This document shows, one piece after another, positions 48,251 through 61,800 of a DNA stretch of 64,000 nt. The notes under the pieces are model-generated. The model ran no database searches. It was not told the origin of the DNA and saw only the letters and a program-made list of their open reading frames with translations. Each line of letters opens with the position of its first letter. The stretch's first letter is position 1. Origin of the DNA: Prinia subflava. Its lineage: Eukaryota > Chordata > Aves > Passeriformes > Cisticolidae. A program made the position numbers and the translations under genes. The stretch lies in contig NC_086248.1 in the NCBI RefSeq assembly GCF_021018805.1, positions 27,474,922 to 27,538,921 of the forward strand, written 5' to 3'.

Positions 48251-48530
48251 TTCTCCTTCTCTGTTGCTTTTCTCTCGCACCTTTCACGTGCACCGGTGTT
48301 GGCACCCTACACTAGCTGCAATGCCTTCATTGGAAAAAGCTCTACTCCAGTGTGGGTTCTCCTTGGGTTGCAATTCTTTTAGAAAATGCAAACTTCATCT
48401 GGGATGGGGTTCTCCATGTCTTGTGGTGTGGATATCTGCTCTGATACGGAGAACTCATCCTCCTCTTTCTCTGTCCTTGATATTCCTTTGAATGTTTCTT
48501 GCTCTTTTCTATCCTCTCTCATTCCTGGTC
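48251..48530 (+). mobile_element. Degenerate avian interspersed repeat, class unclear
   Basis: Phrases such as CTCCAGTGTGGGTTCTCC, ATCTGGGATGGGGTTCTCC and GTGGATATCTGCTCTGATAC follow the rhythm of a common bird repeat that contains serial ...GGG(T/C)TCTCC...GGATCTCTGCTC phrases. I cannot say whether it belongs to an ERV internal region or another element. It is heavily substituted, and frames across it (75 and 105 codons) are incidental. Confidence 0.4.
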
Positions 48531-50670
48531 ATCAGTTTTTGCCATTAAAAAGTTTAACTTCAGATTTTAACATTAAAGCCTGCACTAAACCTTTTATCAA
48601 CAGTACTTTCAAGGTTTGGGCTTATTTGCTGATGTTAAAAAATGTTTTCTTTTTTTATATTTCATTTTGTCTAAAACAAAACCAGCAAAATAAAACTATA
48701 TAGTCCTTTGGGAAAAAAAATCTCATTATAAACTTTTTTATTAGACTAAGAAAATAAAAGGATCATTTAATTTCATTTTATTCATCCATCTGGGCTTCTG
48801 TTTTAAACTATTTTATTAAAATATGAAGTAATTTTGTAGCAGATAAGAAATGGAGTAATCACTAAGAAAAATAATCTTCTTTAATAGTAATAGGCCTTCA
48901 TTTCAGCAGCTTCAGGTTCAAACTTTAAGAATATTTTGGAACTCACAGATTTGGGTAACATTTCTAGAGTATTTCAAATTGTTTGCAGAATTCTTTTGTA
49001 ATGTTGTGTCCTGGCAGGCACTAAAATTTAAAGTCTTTCTGACTAAGATTTTATTTCCTCTATATTATTAAGCTGGACAAGAATCAGAGTTTTAAAGCCA
49101 AGTCTTTATTCCAGAGATAATTAGTAAGTCTGCTGGAGCACTCACATTCAGAAGCACAACAATTTTGAGGAAACATAATGTGGCATAAAGTATGTTTCAT
49201 ATTAAGCTGAGTTAACACTTAGGGCCCAGGTCTAACCAATACTGACTTTAGCCTAAAAGGCCAGGTAAACACTTGACTATGCTCTTGGCCTCTCAGGTCT
49301 TTTTTTATTTAATCTCTTTGGTACAAGAGCAAACACTGCAACTTGCTTATAATAAATGATCAACTGATCATTTTAATTTATGACTGGAATTATTATGCTC
49401 ATCTTCAGGTTTGTTCTCAGTTTCTGTTCAGTTGAAAAACTATACGTACAGTCCCTACAGGTATGTCCTTAGTATTATCAAAATCATAAAGTCATAAAAT
49501 TCACAGAGGCTTAGATAGAGCCACCAATTTAACAGCAACTTAATTAAGTAAAGGCAGATACTTAGAAACGTGACTCTCATATTTTGTGTAAAAAGCTAAA
49601 CAGCAAGAAATTAGATTTCCTTTTTTCACTAGCTTGTGTCCAGGATAAAAATTTCTACAGCTAAGAATAAGGAGAATTTGTAGGCAGCCCCAGAGAGCCA
49701 AATTAAACAATGCCTGTTGCAGCAAGGACCATTTTTCTCATCTTTTTTGTTTGTTTGTTTCACTGAATACTATCTTTCAGTTAAAAAGAGACTGTTTTCT
49801 AGGAAGACCTGATAATTAGTGAACCAAAATAAAGAAGATATTCCTTCTTTATTCCAAATAAAGAGGGAATTTGAGATACTAAATCAAACAAACACAAGGA
49901 AATATGTATTCAGAATCCTAATTTCTGTTGTCTGCAGTCCTCACACATTGCCAGGGACAGTAAGAGCTGTCCAAATAAAAGGAGTAAATAATGAAAACAT
50001 TGGTGTTTCATTATCAAGTCATGGGTATCAAGAGGAGATGGATAACATAGAATTAGTCTAGAGACATTCCCTATATGAAAAGAATATCCTAAGGAGCTTG
50101 ACAGAAAAGCAGGCTCAAAAGGTATATTTATTTGAAAAATATTCATGTAAGGAAGCTTTTGACAAGTAGTATCAAAAGAGCTAAGGGAAGAAAAGGTTCC
50201 AAAACAAAGAGAATTGTTGATTTAATGTGGTGCATGCTTAATATACAGCATCTGGTCTTGCCAATCAGCACAGTCACTTCACAAAGCAAAGCATCAAAAA
50301 GTATGTAATTTTCCTTGCTGTCAGGAGTCTTTTTTCAGATCTTAATTAACGATAATGTTTTCAAGTTTTCAGTTTATTAACAAAAGATCTTAAAAGATCA
50401 AGGGAATGTGCCTGGACTTCAATGCTGTTGTATCAGTAACCTTGTAATTCCCCTGAGAGATGTGTTTGAATATTCTAATGGACTCCATCTGATCACAGGC
50501 ATATCAACAGTTCAAAGACAACACTTTCATCATACATTGATTGTGGGCCTATTCTATCTCACCTTATCATGTATAATATCCAGAGTATTTAGAGATAAAT
50601 ATGCAACATGAGTGTATTGAAGTACAGGCACTTAGCTAAAACTAAAAGCTCTTGCTCTCCACTTATATGC
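48531..50670. other. AT-rich non-coding stretch, nothing identified
   Basis: No gene is recognised. A possible very decayed CR1 terminus near 49480-49540 (AATCATAAAGTCATAAAATT) is too weak to call. Confidence 0.45.
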
Positions 50671-51185
50671 TGATTTTGGCTGGGGTAGAGTTAATTTTCT
50701 TCACAGTAGCCAGTTTGGGCTATGTTTTGGATTTGTGCTGGAAACAGTGTTGATAACAGAGGGTTGTTTTAGTTATTGCTGAGCAGCCCTTACACAGAGC
50801 CCAGGCCTTTTCTGTTCCTCACCCCAACCCACAGGTGACAAGGCTGGGGGTGCACAGGGACCCTGCAGGGGACACATCCAGGAAAGCTGATCCCCAGCTG
50901 AATAAGGGGTATCCCAGACTACGCTGTGTCATGCTCAGAATATAAAACTAGGTGGAGAAGAAGGAAGGAAGGGTGTTCACTGTGGTAGTATTTGTTTTCC
51001 CCAGTGACTGCCAAGATGTGATGGAGCCCTTCATTCCTGGGGACAGCTAAAACCCTGCCTGCTCATGGGAGGTAGTGACTAAATTCCTTGTTTTGCTTTG
51101 CTTGTCTATGCAGCTTATCTCAGCCCATGGCTTTTCTCACTTTTACTCTTTCAATTCTCTACTCCATCTCACTGTGGAAGGAAAG
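50671..51185 (+). mobile_element. ERVL-type LTR, 3'-truncated
   Basis: The sequence begins TGATTTTGGCTGGGGTAGAG and follows a well-known avian ERVL-type LTR: TTAATTTTCTTCACAGTAGC, GGATTTGTGCTGGAAACAG, TTATTGCTGAGCAGCCCTTA, a TATA box (TATAAAA, 50941-50947), CCTTGTTTTGCTTTGCTTGT, then U5 with TCTCACTTTTACTCTTTC. About 30 bases expected around the poly(A) signal are missing (near 51112). The last roughly 45 bases of U5, present in the related copy at 58.3 kb, are lost after CACTGTGGAAGG. No duplication can be tested because the 3' end is gone. Confidence 0.88.
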
Positions 51186-53599
51186 AACCTGCCACCTCTG
51201 TTTAAAAATACAATTTATTTGTCACACATTCCCAGTATAGCTATGATTTTTGTAGCTTTTTACAAAACTACTGAATTTGTCTAATGTAATCTTGTAAGCA
51301 GTGAATACCCTTACATTTCTTCCCTCAGACATCAGCAGAGCTTTATGTCAATATGCAAATATATTAATTTTTCTGGCTCAAAAAGAATTATTCTGTGATT
51401 TTTGTCACAAGGAAATACTGAAAGTTTTACTTTCTCTTTCCTTTAAAATATGTGAAATATAAGTGGAAGAAATGAAGTAGCACACTTTTTCAAAACAGAG
51501 TCTGTTTAATAATAATTAAAAAATGATGTGATTACTCTCTAAATGAATATGAATTACTTCTTGCTAACTACTTTTTCGGTAATGCCAAGTTTAATTACAT
51601 GATTTACAGTACTTAAATAACAAAGCATAGGAACAAAGGAAGGGCAGAGATGATGTGGCACAAGCATATGGCCTGCAAACATTATAAAATTACAATCTAA
51701 AATCTATGAAATAAGTATTTAAAAGAGGAAAATTAAAAAAAAAAAAACACCCCTCAAAAATTATTTGGATTATTACTCCTATTTTCACAGATCATTTCTT
51801 CTTTTTTGAAAGTCCTTGATATTCGTGTAAACACAATGATAAAAAGCCTGAGTTATTCTATTTAACTGAAGTACTGAAACAGACTAACAAATCTCTTTTT
51901 TTGGAAAAAACCTTTTTTTTAGGTAAGAACAAAATTCGTTGTTCATTTAATGGGAATTGTTGTGGACCTGCACAACAATTTGCAAACACTGTTGTGAAGC
52001 AGGATGCATTCTTACTGGGCACAGAAATAAGCTGAAGCATTACCATTTAAATTCTTTCCCATGCCAGGAATGAAGATGTTCAGTTTAGAATTGCATCCGG
52101 AAAGTCTGAATGCCCCTGTGATAACTCAGGTGCTTGACCGTTCAGCCTTTACCAACAACATGAACAGTGAGGGACTGATAACTTTTTAATATAATTATAG
52201 GAATGTTTTTCTTCTGTAAATAAGATTTCTAGGTACCACATTTTGCATAGAAATGCACGAAGCATTGACTTTCATTCATTAGCAACTAGGAATGTTTTAT
52301 CTACTGACCTAATTATATCCCCATTTACCATTGTCACCTTACCTTTTACAAAATAATCCCTCCTGAGCTGTTTATTCATGCATGGTTTTATTAAAAAAAA
52401 AAATTCTAAGGGTTCAGCTCTCCCATCTCCCCCTCTCCCATTATGTATCTTAACAGTAATTGGCTTTTATATGTGGGGCCTGCTTGTGGGGGTAACCTGA
52501 TGATTTTGTAATAATAATATTGTGCCATATTGTGCTATGGACTTTTCCTTTCTAAAGACATTTTAGCTGTAATTTTTTGTAGGCTGAACATCAAGAGCTA
52601 TAATCAATGAACTCATGATTCTGCAATCAAATTCTGATTTGGTTGGTTTAGTGACCGTATGGCTACAGCCAGATTAAGGCAATGAAGCTTTGGGCTCTGA
52701 CATAGCAGTGTGTATGACCTTCTACAGAATGTTTATGGTTACTTTTTCCTCACTTTTCCCCATTTATTTAGTAACTTCTTCTTGAAAAGTATAAAATTCC
52801 TTCAGGAGTTCATCTAACAACTTCTGAACTGTGGCAGTTTGAATTCATCCCATCAGATGTCATAAAATTGGTGCCAGCTTTAATACATTCACTTATAAAC
52901 TGCAATGGAATGGTGCCTCTGCTACTTAAAGTTGGTATATATAGTGGGAATAAAAATTGCCAAGGAATAGGACTGCTGAGTACTAAAATTATGACATTTG
53001 TACATTTTCTGAGTGGCTGGGGTGATAACTGATTGTGGCATAGCTGAGAACAGCTGTGACAGTTGACAAAAGTTATTCCTTCTGCAGTCTACCCTACCTC
53101 AGATGCATGATCTATCCAAGAGCTTTGACTTGCCTTTTTTAACTATCCTGGGCTATAGTTTTCCAGCTCTCAAAATCTAAATAAGATGTGCAATAATAAT
53201 ACACAGCTTTTTTTAGCTATGATCATCTTCTTTTATACCTTCCCATAATACATAATGTCAATTATATGGGGATGATGGGTGTAAATATGTGAATGTTTTA
53301 CAAATATAGAGTGCTAATTCCATATTTAGGATTAATTTAGTTGTGACATGTTGATATCTAACAGCTTCTCTAATATTGTGGGGTGTCCAGAATTTCTGAA
53401 GAGGGTTAGCAGATGTGACATTTACGTAAACCTCTCCAGGTATGTCTGAATGACAGCTGGAGTTCAGCCAGGTACACTAGGACAATTCAAATTCAGCTGT
53501 CTGCCTACGTAGAGCTAAATTATATTTTCAATGTTCAGCATGGGATTCCATTGCAGTTGCAATGCTTATATGTGAGCTGGGTGATAAAGTTCCCACTAC
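51186..53599. other. AT-rich non-coding stretch with a short perfect hairpin
   Basis: No gene or known repeat is recognised. A perfect 10-bp stem with 6-base loop lies at 51955-51980 (AATTGTTGTG / CACAACAATT). The part at about 52430-52740 has more balanced composition than the background and several TAAT/ATTA core motifs. I cannot tell whether it is conserved. Confidence 0.45.
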
Positions 53600-53795
53600 A
53601 ATCACAAAATCACAGAATCATAACATATGTTGAGTTGGAAGGGACTCAGAAAGATCATTGAGTACAGCTCCTGGCCCTGCACAGGACCATCCCTAAGATT
53701 CACACCCTGTGCCTGAGAGCATTGTCCAAATGTTTCTTGAACTCTGTCAGGCTGGCGCTGTGACCACTTCCCTGGAGAGCCTGTGCCTGTGTGGA
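53600..53795 (-). mobile_element. CR1 LINE 3' end, distinct subfamily
   Basis: The plus strand shows the reverse complement of a CR1 terminus: ATCACAAAATCACAGAATCA, TTGAGTTGGAAGGGACTCAG, AGATCATTGAGTACAGCTCC, TGGCCCTGCACAGGACC, GTGCCTGAGAGCATTGTCC and TTCTTGAACTCTGTCAGGCT. The 'GAGAGCATTGTCC' version differs from the 'CTTGAACACTTCC' version at 13.1, 23.5 and 45.9 kb, so at least two CR1 subfamilies are present. 5'-truncated and non-coding. Confidence 0.93.
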
Positions 53796-55229
53796 TTTGG
53801 GACTGGATTTCATTAATCCTTCTCACAGTAGATAGGAGTATGTAATATCAAAAGCATGAAGTGGTACAAATATGATGCAAATAGTTTATTCTGAAATAGG
53901 TAGGCAAACTCTGCAGCTGAATCAAATTAAAACAGAACACTATTGTAGAGTAATATGCAAATATTGTGAAGGCATTAAAAGTTAAAGTGATTTCTTGTGC
54001 ACTGAAACATTTATAATTCTAGTATTTCATCCTCAAAGGGTGTAAAGGTAAGTGGAACAAAAGTGAGGTAGATATTCCTCATGTTCCCTACAAGTATTAG
54101 CAGTAGATAAGGGGGAATTGCTGTATCACTGTCTGTAACTGTTAATATTTATAACTCTAGACATGATCACTGAAGGAGAGCACAATAAAGGCAGGAAATA
54201 AAGCTCAAGTGTAAATAAGATGCTAGTCTCCTGGAAAACCATGGAACTATTCCTTTTCCCCCCTAATTCATGCAGGTTGGCTTTTACTGGATTTAGTACC
54301 TGTAATGGTCACACACTATGTATATACCACATTGCAACTACCACAAGTTAGAGTGCACTGAAAAGTTAGTATGGAGGTAGTTCTTTACTCAGATGGTGTT
54401 TTACCTTTAGCTATAGAAAAAATATTTTCTCTTCCTTTTTGTTGAATAATGGTAAAGCCAATGGATAAAGATAAGTCAGAGTTTATATAACATTTGTTCA
54501 TGTTCCTAGATAGCTAGAGTAGGTTGTATCTTCTCTTTATTTAGTAGTCAATATTTTCACTATCCTTATAAAAGTCTAATTGCATTTGGAGTCATAATAT
54601 TCCCCACCTTAAAATACTTTACTTTAAAGGCATTTTTACCATCCTAAAAATTGGTGCCATTTTCACTTCAGATAAAGTGTTTCTGTTCTGTGAAGACCAA
54701 CAGGAATACTGAATCTTACTTACTTCAGTCAGTTAAAGTAAAATGAAACAGTGATTACTCTTGCATGATTGAAATGCTTAAAAGGAACAAGGAAAAAAAA
54801 AAACCCAAACAAACTCTAGAGCCTTCTTAAAATTTATTTAACTTGGCATCTATAAAAGTCTTTCATTTCCTTCCTGTTTTTTTTATTCAGGTATTAAGTA
54901 AATTCTAAAGTACATCTTAAAAAGTGACATGTAGTGTATAAATACATGTTCTCTTCTAAAAGGATAAAAGCCATATGTAAAGGATGAACAAAGGAATAAA
55001 ATATGCCACAGCAAATACTGAACACTGTATATTTATTTTGTACTATCATCTGGAGAGACCATAAGTTGTAGCTTTAAAAGAAATGAAAAAGTATTATAAT
55101 CCTTCAAAGAAATTTTCCTTCTCAGCATAAGAGATTCTGTGATTTTTTTTTTTTAATAGCTAAAAAGCACTGAATTCAGCCAGTAACTGGCAGGGATGAG
55201 GCAAAAAATAATAATAAAAAATAATAGAG
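53796..55229. other. AT-rich non-coding stretch, nothing identified
   Basis: No coding, RNA or repeat signal was recognised. Confidence 0.5.
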
Positions 55230-55325
55230 AGTCAGTAAGACAGAAAAAAAACAAAAACCCAAAAACAAACAAACAAAAAAAAAAAACCCAAAAAAACCCA
55301 AAAAAACAAAACCACACACCAACCA
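55230..55325. repeat. A/C-rich low-complexity tract
   Basis: A-runs are broken by C, CC and CCC on the plus strand (CAAAAACCC, CAAACAAACAAA and CCCAAAAAAA units). It is the strand complement of the T/G tracts at 5.7, 8.6 and 41.5 kb. Confidence 0.9.
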
Positions 55326-58286
55326 AGAATGTTCATATGGACTAGAAAATTAGGACTGGTTTCTTACAATTTTGTCTTTGATTGACTGACCTGAGTGACT
55401 AACTGTAGGTTTCACAGAAAACTTTCATTACCACTGGAACAATTAACCCTCTCCTCTGCCAAAATATTTTTTTCTCTGCAATTTGTGAATCTTTAGGCTT
55501 CTGTTCTTTGTAATGATGTTATTGGTTACAGTCTTGTATTGCTGTAAGCCTTGTGCTGAACTTGTGAGGCCTCAGGCTGAGGCCTTGGGGTTGTTCTGCC
55601 AGGGCTTTCCTTGCCCAGCCTGCAGCTTGAGAAATTTCCACAGCAAACCACAAAGGGATGGGATCAGTTTAGGTCTCCAGATGGACAGTAGTAAATAGGA
55701 TTCATCTTACACTTTATTTCTTAAGCATTCTTTTGGGAATATTTGTTACACTGTATGGTATATGGGGTTGTCATTTTACCATGATTCTCAGTTTTTCTTG
55801 AACTCACAGCCTACCCATTCTACCTACCAATCTAGCAGGCTGAAGTAATCCCAGAAAAGGACTCCTGAGCTGAAGTCATAAATAAACTTAGGGGAAAAAA
55901 AAGTCCCTAATTAAAAAAGAACTTGGAAAAAACCCCAAATAATCAGAAATTTGAAAACATACAAAAACCTCAAACATGACAAACAGTTGCACATGTGTTT
56001 TCAGAAGTAAAGAAATTATGAAAGATAAAGAGAAATCTGGAAAATATCAAGCTTAAATAGCTAATTAAGAAATTATGATGCAGTTAAATAGTTTCTAGAC
56101 ATATAAATGAAGAGGATAGCAATAGCTAATCAAAAAGGATGGAGTAAGGTGAAAGATAACCAGAAATAACTAAAGGTTTTCAGGAAGAGTAATAGTTATG
56201 GCTGGACACCAATCGGACTAAGTACATGGAAGCATAGCTTTCTATATATTATGAGGAAAGTATTAACACACACCCGGTAAGCAATAAACTGGTCCCCACA
56301 TTAATAACTTGATTTTCAGAAATGAAGCAAACAATTTTATAGAAAACATTCTGCTCGTGTATGCATGCAGTGATGGGAAAATACATTGCACTTTGTTTAT
56401 GGAATAGAAAACTGTGGTCTCAGTAAGTATGATCATGTTAGCCCAATATTAACAATATACTTTAAAGTATAAAACTTTATAAGCTTTAAAACTATTTGGA
56501 TGGAAAAATAAATATACAGAAGTTTAATTGGTGTTGCTCAAAATGGACCATCATACTTACAATCAATTTTAGTTACATATTGCTAAGCACTTCTGAGGGA
56601 AAAAAATGAAAGGAATAGCTAGATGGCAAACTGTAGGTAAGAACTCTATATACAACCTGTGAACTATGAAAACATCCTGAAAATATTTCATAACATACCT
56701 GACTATTAACATATATTTAGGCATAGATATAGTAATTTACCTTTTGGTATATCTACTTACCAATTTAATATCTGTGGTAAAATAACCTATACCTAGTCAC
56801 TCATAGCCAAATTCATAATTTTTCTGTTTGAAACTCAAAATATGATGCAGTCAATGCACTGTAAAATATCTGCAATAAAAAAAGGATGAGAATGCATAAA
56901 GACACAAATCAAAGTAAGGTTATCCTCAGGATAGAAACAGCTCTACTCAGGATCTTTTCTCCTTTCACTCTTCGGGATTTATTATAATCATCCTGTGTGG
57001 CAGCACCCAGCAGAGCTTCTATGCGGTACTTAAAGCTGAGTTTCTGTTTCCACCATAGCACTTTTCTTTTTTATTGATTTTAGCTTCACTGTTATATTCA
57101 TCTTTTTCTAAAATTAGGCCCATATATTTTCAGCTTTATGGTCTTCATCCTACACCTCATCCTTCCCACACCTCTTTCTAAATCACTTCTCTAGTGCTTA
57201 GCAGTAAAATGGATGTTTATCATAAATTGGCTTAGCATTTACTGTGGTTGGAGTTGTACATGGAGAGAAAGGAGGTAAAGTAGACTTTACCACAGGTATG
57301 ATAGAGTTAAAAAGGTACACTAGAAACTATTTAAAAATGAAATATTTTAAGTTCTCTTCATTTTGAGCACAAGAATATAATTGAATCAAAGCTGTCATAT
57401 TCTTAACACAGTTCTGTTTATATGAAGATTTCTTTACTTCCTCTCTAGGGAAATCTAAAAGAATCAATTAAAGATCTATTTTGATTAATTTCAGTATGAT
57501 TATTAAAAATTACAATAAAAATAATAAAAGTATATATGTAGTAAAATAATTATTCAATTGCTTGCTTCAGATATGAGCTTTTTCTCAGTCTGTCACTCAT
57601 TCCAGGAATGTTTTCCTAACTATGAGGCTAAGTTATATGCAAGATCTGAGTGCTTCCATTTTCGTTGTTCAAATTAAGCCCATCTCTAACCAGGAATGCC
57701 CAAATACTAGAAGCAAAGAGAGTCGTATGAATGGAAAACTGATTTTAACTTGTTAGATAGTGGAAGTACAGGAACAGGTAGGTTCTGATTGAAAGAACTG
57801 TCAAGAATCAATGTAAAGTAATAACCCAATATGGCAACAACAAGACCCAAAATAAATCTTTATTTATAAAGTTGAATAGAAGTCCTATTTAATATATATA
57901 CAGAGAACTAAATACCCTGATCCCTTCATGGTTTATTATGGAGACTTCTCAAGATTGTACCTGCGGGATTATGCCTAAAACCAAAGTCTCAGGTTCTCTG
58001 TAACAGATTTTGTGAGAAATCTAGAGCTATTCAAAGTTACAATGACCTTAAGTCCACCAGGAGATCAACTCAGGCCACTTGCAGCTCATAATCCAGGAGC
58101 CCTGAAGTGCTGTATTGTTACAATTCTACTCCATTCGGGTTGTTAAACCCCTGTTCTGGTTTGCCAGACAACTAAATTTCTGAGGTGGGTCACAATCAGG
58201 ACTGACTCCTGACTGGTTTATCCTCATCTCTCCAGGATTTTTAGGTATCCTAATTAAAAACACTCTGAACATACCTTTGTTTATAG
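55326..58286. other. AT-rich non-coding stretch, small GC pocket at 55.6 kb
   Basis: No gene is recognised. A GC-richer patch at about 55540-55690 contains a perfect 8-bp inverted repeat with 3-base spacer (AGGCCTCA GGC TGAGGCCT, 55567-55585). The final part, 57950-58280, has slightly higher complexity but no landmark I recognise. Confidence 0.45.
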
Positions 58287-58821
58287 TGCTGTTTAACACC
58301 AGCTGGCAACTAAACATCACAGCTGTTGCCTCACTCCCCTGCCCCAGAAGATAATTGGAAGAGTAAAATCAAGAAAACTTGGAAACTGGGATAAGGAAAA
58401 TTTAATAGTACGAATACTACTAATAATTTAAAATAAAAATAACAAAGAGAGGGAAATAAAGCCCCAGAAAGAGCAGCAATGCATATGAAAATAGCTGCTC
58501 ACCACCTGCTGACTGATACTCAACCAGTTCATGAGCAGCAGACCCCTGGACAACTTTTCTCCCAAAGTGATTTGTTGACCAAGATGTCCTATAGTATGGA
58601 AGGTTCCTTTGGTCAGTTGTTCCATCTGTGTTCCCTCCCAACTTCTTGCATACCCCCAGCCTGCTCTCTGGTGGGATGGGGACAGAAGCAGAAAAGGCCT
58701 TAAGGGCTTTCCAGCAATAACTGAAACATTCCTATGTTTTCAACACTGTTTCCAGCACAATCCAAAACACAGCCTGATACTGGCTGCAGTAAAGAACATC
58801 AACTCAATCCCTGCCAAAACA
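58287..58821 (-). mobile_element. ERVL-type solo LTR, nearly full length
   Basis: On the minus strand the element starts TGTTTTGGCAGGGATTGAG (58821) and follows the same LTR family as the copy at 50.7 kb: CAGCCAGTATCAGGCTGTG, TTTTGGATTGTGCTGG, GTTATTGCTGG, GCAGGCTGGGGGTATGC, ACCTTCCATACTATAGGAC, then U5 with TTTTACTCTTCCAATTATC. It ends GTTTAGTTGCCAGCTGGTG...CAGCA at 58287. The TATA box has decayed. The flanking five bases do not match exactly (TATAG versus GTAGT), so the duplication is eroded or the ends are off by a base or two. Confidence 0.88.
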
Positions 58822-61800
58822 GTAGTTTAAAAAATTCACGTGCAAGGTGACACAGTGAAAGACACACCAGGAAAATAAAACACTGGATTTTGGGTGACTT
58901 ATTGTTTGATACTAGTAAAGCTTAACCTTTTATTTTGGAAGTTTGCTCATCTATATGCCTCATTTGTTTAAATTACAATTTCTGTGTGTATACTAGTAAG
59001 TTTAGGCAAGGTTTATGTGCCAGATATGCTGTTATGCTTAATTTGGGGATTTCAGGGGTTTTTTTTTACAAGTTTTAATAGTGTTATACTATAAAGCATG
59101 TTGAAGCAATAATATTCTGATATAATGAATACCCTAAGTGCCTCGCAACTACACGTGTCAGACATGTTGTGCTTTATTGCCTACCTTTTCCCTGCATTAT
59201 CTAATCTTTACAGACACTGATGATGGCTAAACATCCTTTAACATAATGCTTAGACAATTTGTTGCAATCTGGGTATATTTATGCATTAGGTCTTTTAGAT
59301 TAAGAGGATCATCATTGAGCAGCAAACCTCTACAAAAAAACCTCAGTAGACTCTGGGTAGGGAAAAGTGCCCACGAAGCTCAGGGAATATGTAACTGTGT
59401 CTGACCAGAGCTGTTGAAATGAAGGCTGATTTCATCTTAACACAGAAGGCATCAGCAGGTGAGTTTTGTTTTAGATAAAAATGCTATGTCATTTGAGTAG
59501 ATCAGCTGGTGGGTTACATGTTTCTTTTTATTTTCATTAAGAATGGAAATGTATCCCTCAGTTAGTTGACCAGCAATGTGGAGAGGGTACACATGATTCA
59601 GCCTAACACTGAGTATAAAACCTGAAAAACTGACAAAAGAGTTTTGGAGACAGCAAGTCTCCAAAACAGCAAGTTTGAGATGATGTCAACTAATGTTTTT
59701 CTTCATAGCTAATAGGGACACACACTGTTGTGATGGTAAGTATATTATAGAGACTGGTAACTGGGATGACATGGGTTCTGTGATTGAACTGTGTATTGCC
59801 ATCACTATGTTTTGTTAAGTGTATCTTATAATTTTGCTGTGTTTCCAATATATTTTGCATCATTCTGATAAATCAGAAATACTGTGTGACATCAACTATC
59901 TTCAAATAAGTAAATTTTATGTTATGCATTGCACCTCCACACATGGAATATCTAAAAGACTCCAGTCAGAGGCTATTGTACTGTGATCTAGAAACAAAGA
60001 TCTAGAAACCTCGTGTACCATTATCCAACCAATTTTATTTTGTTATATAATATTAAAACTCAGATTATTGTATTATTTTCTAACTTCAGTTGCCTTTTTC
60101 CTCACTGCCTCAATTTTTTTTTTCTGATACTGTATTTTGCAAACAGAATTGACTACTTCTGTTGATTCTAGCTGTAGTTTGGACTGAATTCCATTCTCTG
60201 TGAGGTCAGATATTAGCAACTCCGGAGAATCAATCTCTTATGGGAGTTATTTCTAACATTTAAACTACCTGTGAGAGATGATAGGTGGCAGTGTGAAAAT
60301 GCCACAAGTTAATGTATAAGGCTGTAAAATTTCAGATGAGTCAAAAGGCTTTTCCTATAAATAATTAATGATTTAGATAAACAGTTTGGCTAAAGTAAGG
60401 GTTCCTGTTTTAATCATTTGGTTTTAGAAACTTTCCCTTTGCCTCAGCTCTTTTTTAGACATCACTATGCTATTTAGGACTTCCTCCCAATGCTTCAGGG
60501 ATGTTTTATTCTTATCACAGTTTCTCTACACTGACACTTCTTTTGTTTTGTTTGGTTATTGCTGTGTTTCTTTCCCCAATTATTATTCAGAGTCTCCATG
60601 AATGGTTGAGATTTTTTGTCTTCCTAACGGTACTACTACCTACTTACCAGTTTAATTAAGTAAATTTTATGTGCTTCTTCAAGAAAAAGAATCAACCTTT
60701 ACTGATTTATCCTATAAATGATAGGACATTATAATAAATGTCCTAGAATAATATTGCTAGTTATTTTCCTATTTTACCATCAGAAAACCTAGAATTATGA
60801 AAACACACAGTATATGTATGTTTAAGATATTAAAATGACCAGCAAATCTGCATGTCTCTATTTTATAACCAAGTTTAGGCATTTTTAAAGAAAAAGATTT
60901 TGGAAATCCTTAAAAAGAACTTTTCAAAAGTCCTTTCAGTTCTATAAATTTCATTAGGAATTAAAAAAAGACACTTCATATTATTAGTTAAATATGTTTT
61001 CCCATATTTTTACAGGATATGTTACATTGGGAAATATGTACTTAGACTTGCAAAGGTTTTAAATTATGTTTAACAAGTCAGTTCAAGATGAAAACAAAAA
61101 CCGATATTAAAACTTTTCATCTAGTTGGTCTTTCTGGCTTAATATTTGAAAAGACCATGACAATTAACAGTTGAAGAAGATGGATATATTTTGATAGCTT
61201 CCAGCTTGGAGATTTGGTGATGAACATCCTCACATCAGGAATTTTATTTACATTAAAAAAACCCTATAATCTCTGCATGTCCAATATCTTAGCTATTGAA
61301 CAAGAACTTTTGGAAGGAATGCATTTATTGGTGAAAATTTCTTAAGTCTTCTTTCTTTTATATTTACACTTTATCCACACCTCAGGTACCATCATCTTTA
61401 TCCCCACATATCTGTTTACTTTACACTATTACTTTAAATTTCTTCTATCCAGTAAATAAATAAACAGGCAAGTGTCTAAGTTACCTACAGATAAATATTA
61501 ACAGGCCCAATTTTTTTTTGCTTGAGATAAAGTATAAGTACTCAGATTCTGATGTATCTTAATTTCATTTGGAATTAAACTTTCAAACATCTGTGTTGGC
61601 TTTTTGTGCCTTAGCTACAAGTACTATGTTGAACACCTGGATTTTTTTTTTTCATTTTCGTGTGATAAGTACTGAAAACTAGGTCACTTGGAATTCCTAT
61701 TCATGATATGCACTCGAGCAGCTTGAGAAATGAAGGGAACATAGAAAACCTATTTCACAACTGCTACACATAAAAATTTATCTTCATGCTGAATAAAAAT

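Noticed and set aside
49475..49545. CR1 3' terminus
   Set aside because: Only the AATCATAAAGTCATAAAAT part is suggestive, and it could be chance in AT-rich DNA.
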